Shown here: positions 53,644 through 62,074 of the stretch, piece after piece
How the letters are laid out: each line of letters starts with the position of its first letter
Numbering within the stretch: position 1 is the stretch's first letter
Assembly: GCA_002371615.1 (NCBI GenBank)
Contig: DFGA01000059.1
Span: forward strand, 1 to 64,000
Length of the DNA stretch: 64,000 nucleotides
Direction of reading: 5' to 3'
Source of the DNA: Lachnospiraceae bacterium UBA3762
GTDB lineage: Bacteria > Bacillota > Clostridia > Lachnospirales > Lachnospiraceae
Notes under the pieces: generated by a model
Databases searched by the model: none
The model's input: only the letters and a program-made list of their open reading frames with translations
What the model was told of the DNA's origin: nothing
Made by a program: the position numbers and the translations under genes

Positions 53644-54219
53644 TCAAGTATCGCGGTACTTGCGCCCGGAAGTTACAAGACTTACTATGAACATGGCAAC
53701 AGACAGTATGACCCCGACAGTAACGGATATGCCGACAGTCTTTTTGCCGCCGATAACGATAGCTTCATTTATTCCTCTCCCGTCTATCATAAACTGACCA
53801 AGCGGCAGAATGAACATTCCGCAAATGATTCCGGCCAGCATCTGTATCACGTTAAAATCTATAACATCCCTGATTCCGAACCTGTAATTCCTGTTATGGA
53901 GCTTCCCGAAAAATACCCCGATAAGCAGTCCGTAGAGTCCCAGAGTAAACAGTTCCAGGTATCTGACAGAAGTTCCAAGGATCGCTCTTGAAATAAGTTC
54001 TCCACCTATGGCGCAAAGCACGGAGCAGACAGGTCCGAAAAATAAAGCCACCGCAGCCAGTACCGGTACTCCGAGACCTATCCACACGGCAATCTCAGGC
54101 TGTATTATGCCTTTTGAAAATAAATAGTCCTCGAGTATCCGGATTCCGGCAAACAGCATGGTGCCGACAACGGATGCTATTATTTCTTTTGTTCCGAACC
54201 TGGTTTTATTCATATTCAT
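53644..54219 (-). CDS. ECF transporter S component-like membrane protein
   Basis: A 191-residue protein with six membrane segments. LFFGPVCSVLCAIGGELISR (about 79-98) and GLYGLLIGVFFGKL resemble the substrate-binding S components related to UPF0397 and other vitamin/cofactor carriers. No ATPase or EcfT gene is near, so it would use shared energising components. The substrate is not predictable. The ATG at 54219 has only a weak ribosome site. Confidence 0.72.
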   Translation of the reverse strand: MNMNKTRFGTKEIIASVVGTMLFAGIRILEDYLFSKGIIQPEIAVWIGLGVPVLAAVALFFGPVCSVLCAIGGELISRAILGTSVRYLELFTLGLYGLLIGVFFGKLHNRNYRFGIRDVIDFNVIQMLAGIICGMFILPLGQFMIDGRGINEAIVIGGKKTVGISVTVGVILSVAMFIVSLVTSGRKYRDT

Positions 54220-54271
54220 AAGATATCACTACCCTTTCAAAACCACAAGGCGAATTTGCCCGTCTTCTACC

Positions 54272-57200
54272 CTATAACACTATCTCTCTTCTCAGGCGTG
54301 TAGAATATATTGTTAACGCTTTTACCTGTTTTTTCGTGATCTGCGACAGCGCCAGTCCGTAGTATTCAAGCTGCGCCCTGTACCGGTCGACCAGCATCTG
54401 CGCGTTGTCAACCCGGTCCGTTTTGTAGTCGACGATCGTAATTGCATCATCTTCAATAAAGTATGCATCTATTATTCCCTGTACCAGAACAGTCTCAGAG
54501 TCCTGTCTGATTCCGATGACAAACGGCTGCTCCCGGAACAGTTTTCCGGCTGCACGGGCTGCCCTCATCCGCATACCGAGCGGTGAATTAAGAAATGCCG
54601 CGACATCCTCTGCTCTAACCGCGTCAGCCTGCTGCCTGTCCATGCGGTGCATCCTGTACATTTTCTCAACATATTCTGTTACAGCTTCTGCGGTAACATT
54701 CTGTGCGCCGCGATTTTCACCCTTATCCCCGCTGTCATCGCCATTTTCAGGCCACAAATAGTCCCAAAGCTCCATTATCCTGTGAAAAGCCGTACCGTAG
54801 AAGGTGCCGCCGGTGGCATTTTCGCCCTCATGCCTCATAAATTTCGGAATATACTTATCGGGTTTTGTTTCCCCAAACAGCTTCTCTCCTTCCGGAGCAA
54901 GCGACAGTCCTCTTGCGATCTCTTCCTCTATTGCCTGGTGTTTTAAGTCGGATACCGACAGTTTCGCCCGAAGCTCCGGGTTAAGAGGATACGGGTATTG
55001 TTCATGTATCTTTGCCAGATAGTCCGGAAGGTCGTCCTGCTCCTTATTGCCATGGCCGGCAGTTCTTACGATCGCAAGCAGTTCATCCGTTGCCGACTCC
55101 TCCTCCATCTTATCTTCAAACCTGGCGTTTACCATATCTTCATCTGTTTTGTATATGATATCGATATTCTCAAATCCGCCGTCGTATGCGGCCTTTATCA
55201 TATCAAGATAGGAGGACGCGCTATCCGGCGTCTTGATCTGCCGGAATCCGTCCGGCTTATCGCTTCCGACCATGATAAGCTTCTCCCTTGCCCTTGTCAT
55301 CGCCACGTAGAGTATCCGCATCTCCTCCGCGATGCTCTCGCGTCTGTTATCCTCCCTGATCAGCAGTTTCTGAAGCGTTACCCCGCCGACACTCCTGTCA
55401 AGATCGGTAAAATCAGCCCCAAAACCGTAATTAACATTCCAGATGAGTTTGCCGCCCTCATCCTGTGTATTCCTGCGTTTTTCAACACCGGCAACGAAAC
55501 ATACGGGAAATTCCAGTCCTTTGCTCGCATGCATTGTCATAAGCCTTACGACATCATCGGCTTCCCCCGCAGTCTGCGCCTCCCCGTCATCTATTGAATA
55601 CTTGCGGATCTGATCCATGTATCTTACAAACTGGTACAATCCCTTAAAGCTTGTCTTTCCGAAATCCTCCGCTTTCGATAAGAGCATGGCCAGATTGGCC
55701 ATTCTCTGTTCGCTCTTATCCATGCATTTGACAAAATCTCCGTACTGCCTGTCGATAAAGTGCGACAGGACGCCATATACCGGAGTGTAGGTTGACATAA
55801 CTCTATATTCATGCAAAAGAGCGATAAATCTCTCACATTTATCAACCGGTATTTCCGTATTCCCTTCCCCTTTTGTCTTCGCTACAGCCTTTATCCTGTC
55901 ATACAGGCACTTCTTACTGCCATCCGCCTCTTTTGCAATCACAGCGATCATAGCAAGTTCCTCATCCGAAAATCCCCCAACGGGGCTTCTTGCCACAGCC
56001 GCAAGCGGAATATCATTTAATGGGTTGTCGACCGCAGAGAGGAAAGAAAGCGCTGTCTGAACCTCTACGGTTCCGAAATATCCTTCATGACCGGTAACCA
56101 AAAGCGGAATCCCGGCTGATGTAAACACATCCCTGAACACACTCTCATACTTTTTGATCGAGCGGACGAGTATCACAAAATCACCGAAAGATACCGGGCG
56201 TGTGATTTTCTCCCTTTTGTCGTATATTAAAAATCCCTCGCGGATCATTGTCATTATCCGCTCCGCAACTATATTTGCCTCGAACTCCTCGGCGGACATC
56301 TCCAGGCTTTCCCCGAGAATAAGCTCTGTCCTGTATGAATCGCCTTCGCATGGAGTTTTGTTTTCATAGCAGGCGGCGCCGTAAATTAGTTTTTCGTCAT
56401 CCCCGTAATTGATTCCGCCCAGATCTTCCGTCATTATCTTCGAGAAGACCTCATTTACAGAGTCAATGACCTCCCTGCGTGATCGGAAGTTATCATTAAG
56501 AAGGATACGCCGGTTGCCGGCATCATTCTTGTATGTGTTATATTTTGACAGAAAAATGTCGGGTCTGGCCTGTCTGAACCTGTAAATGCTCTGTTTGACA
56601 TCGCCGACTTCAAACACGTTTCCGGGATCGTGGCGGCAGATGAGGGATATCAGCATCTCCTGGGTCATGTTCGTATCCTGGTATTCATCCACGTATATTT
56701 CTTCAAACTTATCACGGTAAAGCTGCGCTATCCTGGGGTTTTTGAGTATTCCGACAGCCATATGCTCCATATCGTTAAAGTCGATTATGTTCTTATCACG
56801 CTTCTTCCTGTCGTAAATATGCATAAAATCAAGCACGGTGTCTGTAAATGCCTGAAGTTTCGGTCCCATAAGGCGCATATGCTCATATGATGTCTGAAGA
56901 TCGAAGGGGGTCATGGCAATGATCCCGGCTATACCGTCCTTTGCCGCATCCCTTTGGCGCTTTACCTCCTCTTTAGCCGCGATCGCATCATCGGACAGCT
57001 TGCTGTCCGGTATCCTTCCAAACGACGGCGCCTTGATGTCAGCAAGACCGGCCCTTATTACATCGTAAATACTGCCCTTTGCCTCTGCTATCATCTCACC
57101 AGTCCGGCAAAGAGCCTCTGCGTATGCCTCGACATTCGCCTTGTAGGGCAGAAGATCCTCGTACTCTTCTATAATATCCATGGCTGATTGTGCCGCGGCT

Positions 57201-57901
57201 TTGGCAGCTTCGTACTTGCGAAGAAGGACTTCCTCAAACTGTCTCACAACTTTTGAGGCGGCAAATTCTTCAAATGAGCCTGTCCTGTACCCCAAAATGC
57301 ACTCTTTTACAAAGCTTTCAGGCTCGGGATTGGCCATGATGAATTCATAAACAGGGATTATCAGGTTCGCGATACCCGTATCATTCTTCGCACTTGAAAA
57401 GCAGCGCACCGCATCAAGAAAATCGGGATCCGCTTTGTCATATGCTGCCTCCATGCACTCCTCAAGCGCATCCTGACGGATCAGCTTGCACTCGTTATCG
57501 TCAGCCACCCTGAAATTAGGATCAAGCCCCGCCTCCTCAAAGTGATCGGATATTACCTTCTTACAGAACCCATGGATCGTAGTTATGGCGGCTGCATGAG
57601 ACAGAACGCTCTGTCTTTCAAGGTTTGCTATGCTCTCCGGATCCGCCCCCTCATCAAGTCGCAGACTGTCAAGCCGCTTATCTATCGCTTCCCTTATCCT
57701 ATCCTGCATCTCCGCAGCAGCAGCGTTAGTAAAAGTCATAACAAGCAGGCGGTCCACATCAACCGGATCGCTTGTGCTTACAATACGCCCTACTATCCTC
57801 TCGGTCAGCACCATTGTCTTTCCCGATCCTGCTGCCGCCGATACAAGGATATTCGCATCTTTTGTCTCTATTGCCAGTTTTTGGTTATCAGTCAGACTCA
57901 T
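54272..57901 (-). CDS. addA: ATP-dependent helicase/nuclease subunit A
   Basis: A 1209-residue UvrD-like helicase with C-terminal nuclease, the motor of the RecBCD-like AddAB complex that resects double-strand breaks. It has Walker A SAAAGSGKTMVL (21-32), LVMTFTNAAAAEM, VDEYQDTN, GDVKQSIYRFRQA, TMHASKGLEFPVCF, YVAMTRAREKL and the nuclease motif IVDYKTDR near residue 1160. The length is normal. Its ATG overlaps the end of addB by 14 bases. Confidence 0.97.
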   Translation of the reverse strand: MSLTDNQKLAIETKDANILVSAAAGSGKTMVLTERIVGRIVSTSDPVDVDRLLVMTFTNAAAAEMQDRIREAIDKRLDSLRLDEGADPESIANLERQSVLSHAAAITTIHGFCKKVISDHFEEAGLDPNFRVADDNECKLIRQDALEECMEAAYDKADPDFLDAVRCFSSAKNDTGIANLIIPVYEFIMANPEPESFVKECILGYRTGSFEEFAASKVVRQFEEVLLRKYEAAKAAAQSAMDIIEEYEDLLPYKANVEAYAEALCRTGEMIAEAKGSIYDVIRAGLADIKAPSFGRIPDSKLSDDAIAAKEEVKRQRDAAKDGIAGIIAMTPFDLQTSYEHMRLMGPKLQAFTDTVLDFMHIYDRKKRDKNIIDFNDMEHMAVGILKNPRIAQLYRDKFEEIYVDEYQDTNMTQEMLISLICRHDPGNVFEVGDVKQSIYRFRQARPDIFLSKYNTYKNDAGNRRILLNDNFRSRREVIDSVNEVFSKIMTEDLGGINYGDDEKLIYGAACYENKTPCEGDSYRTELILGESLEMSAEEFEANIVAERIMTMIREGFLIYDKREKITRPVSFGDFVILVRSIKKYESVFRDVFTSAGIPLLVTGHEGYFGTVEVQTALSFLSAVDNPLNDIPLAAVARSPVGGFSDEELAMIAVIAKEADGSKKCLYDRIKAVAKTKGEGNTEIPVDKCERFIALLHEYRVMSTYTPVYGVLSHFIDRQYGDFVKCMDKSEQRMANLAMLLSKAEDFGKTSFKGLYQFVRYMDQIRKYSIDDGEAQTAGEADDVVRLMTMHASKGLEFPVCFVAGVEKRRNTQDEGGKLIWNVNYGFGADFTDLDRSVGGVTLQKLLIREDNRRESIAEEMRILYVAMTRAREKLIMVGSDKPDGFRQIKTPDSASSYLDMIKAAYDGGFENIDIIYKTDEDMVNARFEDKMEEESATDELLAIVRTAGHGNKEQDDLPDYLAKIHEQYPYPLNPELRAKLSVSDLKHQAIEEEIARGLSLAPEGEKLFGETKPDKYIPKFMRHEGENATGGTFYGTAFHRIMELWDYLWPENGDDSGDKGENRGAQNVTAEAVTEYVEKMYRMHRMDRQQADAVRAEDVAAFLNSPLGMRMRAARAAGKLFREQPFVIGIRQDSETVLVQGIIDAYFIEDDAITIVDYKTDRVDNAQMLVDRYRAQLEYYGLALSQITKKQVKALTIYSTRLRREIVL

Positions 57902-60900
57902 CCTTTTCCCTCATGAGTTCGATCCATTCGGCATTTGACCTTCCCGTCTCCTGTTTGGGTGCCGCATCCTCTGCCGGCTCATTCCTGTTGTTGCATATCG
58001 GCCGGTAAGGGCAGAATGCGCAGTCAGGCCCGGTAAACCTGTGTTTTCCGTCGGGTCTGGGAATTGCAACGCCACCTCCCATGATATCCCGTCCCATATC
58101 ACGAATACAGCGGATCACGTATTTCGACAATACGTCAAAATCATCCGCCGATACCGCCTGCTTTGTGCTCCGAACTTCTCCCTTTGTTGTAAGCGAAACA
58201 GGAATAACCGTCGGATCCGTTGCCAGATCCTCATCCATCATCTCAAGGACTTCCCTGTTACTGTTAACAAGGCCCTTAAGACGCAGTTCCTTCATTATCA
58301 TCGTATTTATATCATCTGCGGTAAGTTCTTCCTTAGCCTCGACTATCGGGTCATCCATATGGTAATAGAGCACTCCGGCCGGGATTATCGCTGTGTTTTT
58401 GCCTGATTTTTCCGCTTTTGTACGCTCTATCCCCATTGCCGCATTCAGATACACGAGAAGCTGCAGCTGTCTGCCTTCGTAGACTGCCGCAAGGTCCATT
58501 TCATGGCTGGATGACTTGTAATCTATGATCCTGATATATATCCCGTCATCCGTCTCGAACGTATCCACCCTGTCTATTCTGCCGCGAAGCCTCATCACAT
58601 CCTCGTCCGACAGCTTGATCGAAAGCGTGTCGTTATCGGACAGTTCGTCAAAATCAACCTCAAAGTACTTCGGCGTAAATTTACCTTTTCTTATCTGGCT
58701 CCTCACGACCAGTGCGCTTCTTCGCATGATCTTACGAATGCGGTTTTCCATATATGCGTATCTTGCGGATGATGACAGTTTGTCGGAGCGATACTGCTCT
58801 ATAACGGCATCTACCGCACTGTCCATAAGCTCTGCCGCCTCATCTTCGGATATATTCGCCCAGCCGGGCTCCTTATCCTGCATCATCCGGGAGTAGACCT
58901 TCATGGAATCATGGAAAATAGTTCCTATGTCCCTTGCCTCGAAGGAGAATACCTCCCGCTCCCGAAGTGTGAGTCCGTATTCGAGGAAATACCTGTACGC
59001 GCAGTTTGCATATGCTTCAAGCCTTGTGATGCTTGTTACTATACGCTTTCCGTACAGTGCATGGGCAAGGGCCGATCCGATGGAATCACTCCCCTTATCC
59101 TCCCTGAGTATCTCGTTTCTGATCATTCTCAACAGCCTGTCTTTGTACTCCCCGTTCCCGATAAAGTAGCGAAGAAGCCCTTTTACCCTTTCGGCTTTTT
59201 GATGCGTAAGAGTCCCCCGAAGGGCAGGATAGAGCATATCTGCCAGCGCATCAAAAGCTTCCTTCTCATCGCTGTAGTATGGAATGACCCCGGGCCGGGT
59301 CTCAACAGCAGACTTGGGGGATGCGTCCTTTAGTTTCCTTATGATGTATGAAGGCAAAAGCGAAGCTCCGCTTGCCGAAATACGCGAGTATGAGACGAAC
59401 AGGCGCTCTGTCGGCTTGTTCACAGCCATATAGATATACAACCGCTGCGTAAACATATCTTCCCTTGCAGTCGGAGCCAGGGTAAGTTTGTCTACCGTCC
59501 TCATCAGATACTGCCTTTCACTTTCGTTGATAATACCTGCCGCAGCATCCACCTTCGGTATCACGCCGTCGTTCGCGCCTACTATGAACAGTGCTTTAAT
59601 ATCGTTAAGCCGGCTTCTTGTCAGGTCGGCAACCTGTATATAGTCCATTCCCATAGGCGCAAAGCCTATCCTGATGCTGTCAAATCCGGCATCCAGAAGA
59701 GCCGCAAATCCTCTTATATCCGTTTTCTCATCCGGAATAAGCTCACACAGTTCATCAAGCACATTCATTATCTGTACGTATATCTTTTCATATTCGGCCG
59801 CACTCTTACGATTCCCGGCTTCCCCGAACTCCTTTGCCATCTCCCTCAGTCTGCCTTCGATCCCGTCGGCCTCGATCATCTGATAAAGCGCCGTCGAAAA
59901 CTCTTTTATCGTATATAATGTTCCGGCTGTAAACTGACGGTCTCCGCCAAGGGACTTTGCAAAAGAATCGAATCTTTCCGCAAGCTTCTCCCTGACATCA
60001 TTTATGAGCAGTAATTCGTCTGCTCCCACTGTTTGGGTGTGCATATCAAATCTTTGATGCCATGCCTTGTAGCCTTTTATATTGGCGGCTATGCAATAGT
60101 TTTCAAGAATATCGGTCTCTGTATCGGAAATATCGGTAAGATATGTTTTCAAAAAGCCAAATACCGAAGAAATACTGTAATTGTCCGCAAAAACAGACAG
60201 GAAGGACCGGATATATTCTATAAAAGGGTTCAGAAGTACCGCCTCGGTCCTGTCTATGAAGAAAGGAATATTATGTTTGTTAAACTCTCTTTCGATTGGA
60301 TGGCGATAACTTTCCAGGTCCCCTGTAAGAACTGCTATATCTTTATAATGATATCCGTTATCCCTGACCAGTTTTACCACACGATTAAATACCATCTGTA
60401 TTTCTTCATCGGGATTGCGTCCGCAAAACAACGATATGTTTATGTTATTTAATTCCGGGGTTGTTATTTGATCCTTGTATACAATATTTTCTTTTGAATT
60501 GCATATGTTATCTTTATTGATTTTGCGGGATTTGTATGGATCTTCTATAATGACGTGTCTTTCGTCGGCCATCCTGCCAAGCTGATCCATCGTATGTCTC
60601 GATAGATAAAATAACTCATGTTCTCTAATAGGTGTGCCGGCACTGTTTTCTTGTATACAATCATCATATAACAGGGCAACATTAACAGATATTGCGTTTT
60701 CGAGAAGCACACCTATCAGTTTGTTCTGCACAGGTGTAAACCCCGTAAAGCCGTCGAATGCTATCACACTGTTTTTTACGGTATCCGAATGCGGCACAAG
60801 TGCACTTACCGCATCAAGCGTCTCTTCAACGGTCGTATATCTGTCTTTTATGTATTCTTTGAATTTGTCGTACAAAAGGGCAGTATCATGAAGCTTGCCG

Positions 60901-61370
60901 GCCAGAAGATCGTGCCCGTCCGCCTCAGCTATACCTGACATCTCATATGCTTTATCTACCGATATTTGGTATTGCATGAACTCGGAGATAACGGATTTTA
61001 ACTTATCCGTAACCCCAAGCTTATCAAGATTCCTGCCAAATACCTTAAGATCCTTCCTGTTGGCGGCAGACAGCATACCGATGATAAGGCTCTTTCCCAT
61101 GTCGTCAAGGCATGTCACATCCGGTGCAAATGAGCCGACCTCATCGCTTATCCGGTGTGCCAGACGAGTAAAGGACAGCACATCTATATTAAGTATCCCG
61201 CAGTTTTCCGAATTAAGTACAAGCTCACGCTGGGTCGATAGCGAGAATTGCTCCGGTACGACCACAAGATACTGCCTGCCCGGGTTGGCGGCGGCTTCAT
61301 CCAGTATGAACTTCATCATTTGGCGGGATTTATCGCTTGTTGCACCGCCAAGCCAAAATTTAAGGGACAT
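57888..61370 (-). CDS. addB: ATP-dependent helicase/nuclease subunit B
   Basis: A 1160-residue AddB. It has the inactive-helicase architecture plus a C-terminal nuclease with IRIIDYKSSSHEMDL and the iron-sulfur cysteines: one in YANCAYRYFLEYG and three in GPDCAFCPYRPIC near the C-terminus. The N-terminal P-loop is unusual: GGATSDKS at 8-15 instead of GxxGSGKS, so ATP binding there may be lost. It is the first gene of the pair and diverges from thiT, with only about 60 bases between its start and the riboswitch. Confidence 0.95.
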   Translation of the reverse strand: MSLKFWLGGATSDKSRQMMKFILDEAAANPGRQYLVVVPEQFSLSTQRELVLNSENCGILNIDVLSFTRLAHRISDEVGSFAPDVTCLDDMGKSLIIGMLSAANRKDLKVFGRNLDKLGVTDKLKSVISEFMQYQISVDKAYEMSGIAEADGHDLLAGKLHDTALLYDKFKEYIKDRYTTVEETLDAVSALVPHSDTVKNSVIAFDGFTGFTPVQNKLIGVLLENAISVNVALLYDDCIQENSAGTPIREHELFYLSRHTMDQLGRMADERHVIIEDPYKSRKINKDNICNSKENIVYKDQITTPELNNINISLFCGRNPDEEIQMVFNRVVKLVRDNGYHYKDIAVLTGDLESYRHPIEREFNKHNIPFFIDRTEAVLLNPFIEYIRSFLSVFADNYSISSVFGFLKTYLTDISDTETDILENYCIAANIKGYKAWHQRFDMHTQTVGADELLLINDVREKLAERFDSFAKSLGGDRQFTAGTLYTIKEFSTALYQMIEADGIEGRLREMAKEFGEAGNRKSAAEYEKIYVQIMNVLDELCELIPDEKTDIRGFAALLDAGFDSIRIGFAPMGMDYIQVADLTRSRLNDIKALFIVGANDGVIPKVDAAAGIINESERQYLMRTVDKLTLAPTAREDMFTQRLYIYMAVNKPTERLFVSYSRISASGASLLPSYIIRKLKDASPKSAVETRPGVIPYYSDEKEAFDALADMLYPALRGTLTHQKAERVKGLLRYFIGNGEYKDRLLRMIRNEILREDKGSDSIGSALAHALYGKRIVTSITRLEAYANCAYRYFLEYGLTLREREVFSFEARDIGTIFHDSMKVYSRMMQDKEPGWANISEDEAAELMDSAVDAVIEQYRSDKLSSSARYAYMENRIRKIMRRSALVVRSQIRKGKFTPKYFEVDFDELSDNDTLSIKLSDEDVMRLRGRIDRVDTFETDDGIYIRIIDYKSSSHEMDLAAVYEGRQLQLLVYLNAAMGIERTKAEKSGKNTAIIPAGVLYYHMDDPIVEAKEELTADDINTMIMKELRLKGLVNSNREVLEMMDEDLATDPTVIPVSLTTKGEVRSTKQAVSADDFDVLSKYVIRCIRDMGRDIMGGGVAIPRPDGKHRFTGPDCAFCPYRPICNNRNEPAEDAAPKQETGRSNAEWIELMREKDESD

Positions 61371-61377
61371 AGATAGG

Positions 61378-61406
61378 TTGTAAATAATATTTTTAAGTGG
61401 TATACT
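61378..61406 (+). promoter_or_regulatory. thiT promoter
   Basis: TTGTAA (61378-61383), 17 bases, TATACT (61401-61406), five of six in the -10. It places the transcript start near 61413, directly before the TPP aptamer. It overlaps the addB upstream region on the other strand. Confidence 0.65.
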
Positions 61407-61414
61407 ACGTTACG

Positions 61415-61496
61415 TTGTGTAGCTGGGGGTGACCGTTAACGGTCTGAGATCACACCCCTTGAACTTGATTTCGGTTGATACCGACGTAAGGAAGCG
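61415..61496 (+). promoter_or_regulatory. TPP riboswitch (THI element)
   Basis: The conserved order GGGGGTG, CTGAGAT (61444-61450), ACCCCTTGAACTTGAT and a GGTTGATACCGACGTAAGGAA end is that of the thiamine pyrophosphate aptamer. Only a few bases separate it from the GAGG ribosome site at about 61496, and no terminator hairpin fits between, so I infer translational control: TPP would close the stem next to the ribosome site and shut off thiT. Confidence 0.95.
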
Positions 61497-61506
61497 AGGT
61501 AAACTT

Positions 61507-62043
61507 ATGAAACAATCTTTTTCTGTCAAGGGATTGGCAGTTGCCGGAGTATGCATTGCTTTGGCCTATGTCTTATCCTTTATCAAAATCTTTTCCGCAC
61601 CGCTCGGAGGGAGCGTAACACTTCTTTCAATGTTTTTCATCTGCGTGATCGGATATTTCTACGGATGGAAGTATTCACTTACTGCTGCGCTAGCATACGG
61701 GATTCTTCAGTTTGTTCAGAAACCCGAGATCTATACGCCGCTTCAGGTGATCATTGACTACGGATGTGCATTTACGGCACTGGGTATTTCAGGATTCTTC
61801 AGAAACCAGAAGCATGGCCTGCAACTTGGATACCTTGCCGGAGTAACCGGAAGATTCATTTTTTCTACTCTTTCCGGTTTCGTCTTTTTTGGCGAATATG
61901 CTCCGGAAGGCTGGAATCCCCTGATTTACAGCATCTGCTATAACGGTGCATATATTTACATTGAGGCAGCCATCACACTTGTCATTCTGGCCATACCGGC
62001 CGTGTCAAAAGCCATAAACCGCGTAAAAAACACTCTTATTTAA
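61507..62043 (+). CDS. thiT: Thiamine transporter ThiT (ECF S component)
   Basis: A 178-residue membrane protein with six helices. The ATG at 61507 lies seven bases after GAGG; readings starting further upstream run through the riboswitch. Characteristic are YGWKYSLTAALAYGILQFVQ, with the tryptophan/tyrosine-rich binding site, and the later YAPEGWNPLIYSICYNGAYI, the ThiT signature with the thiamine-contacting residues. It binds thiamine outside and needs the shared EcfAA'T module, which is not in the window. Controlled by the TPP riboswitch. Confidence 0.95.
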   Translation: MKQSFSVKGLAVAGVCIALAYVLSFIKIFSAPLGGSVTLLSMFFICVIGYFYGWKYSLTAALAYGILQFVQKPEIYTPLQVIIDYGCAFTALGISGFFRNQKHGLQLGYLAGVTGRFIFSTLSGFVFFGEYAPEGWNPLIYSICYNGAYIYIEAAITLVILAIPAVSKAINRVKNTLI

Positions 62044-62049
62044 GCTTTT

Positions 62050-62074
62050 ATGCTGTTTATATATTAAACAGCAT
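62050..62074. terminator. Hairpin between thiT and glnN
   Basis: ATGCTGTTT (62050-62058) and AAACAGCAT (62066-62074) form a 9-bp stem overlapping the last codons of glnN. Neither strand has a U run behind it, so it is a weak or bidirectional terminator at best. Confidence 0.35.

Noticed and set aside
62050..62074. A strong rho-independent terminator between thiT and glnN
   Set aside because: The stem is present but neither strand has a T run after it; kept only as a low-confidence hairpin.
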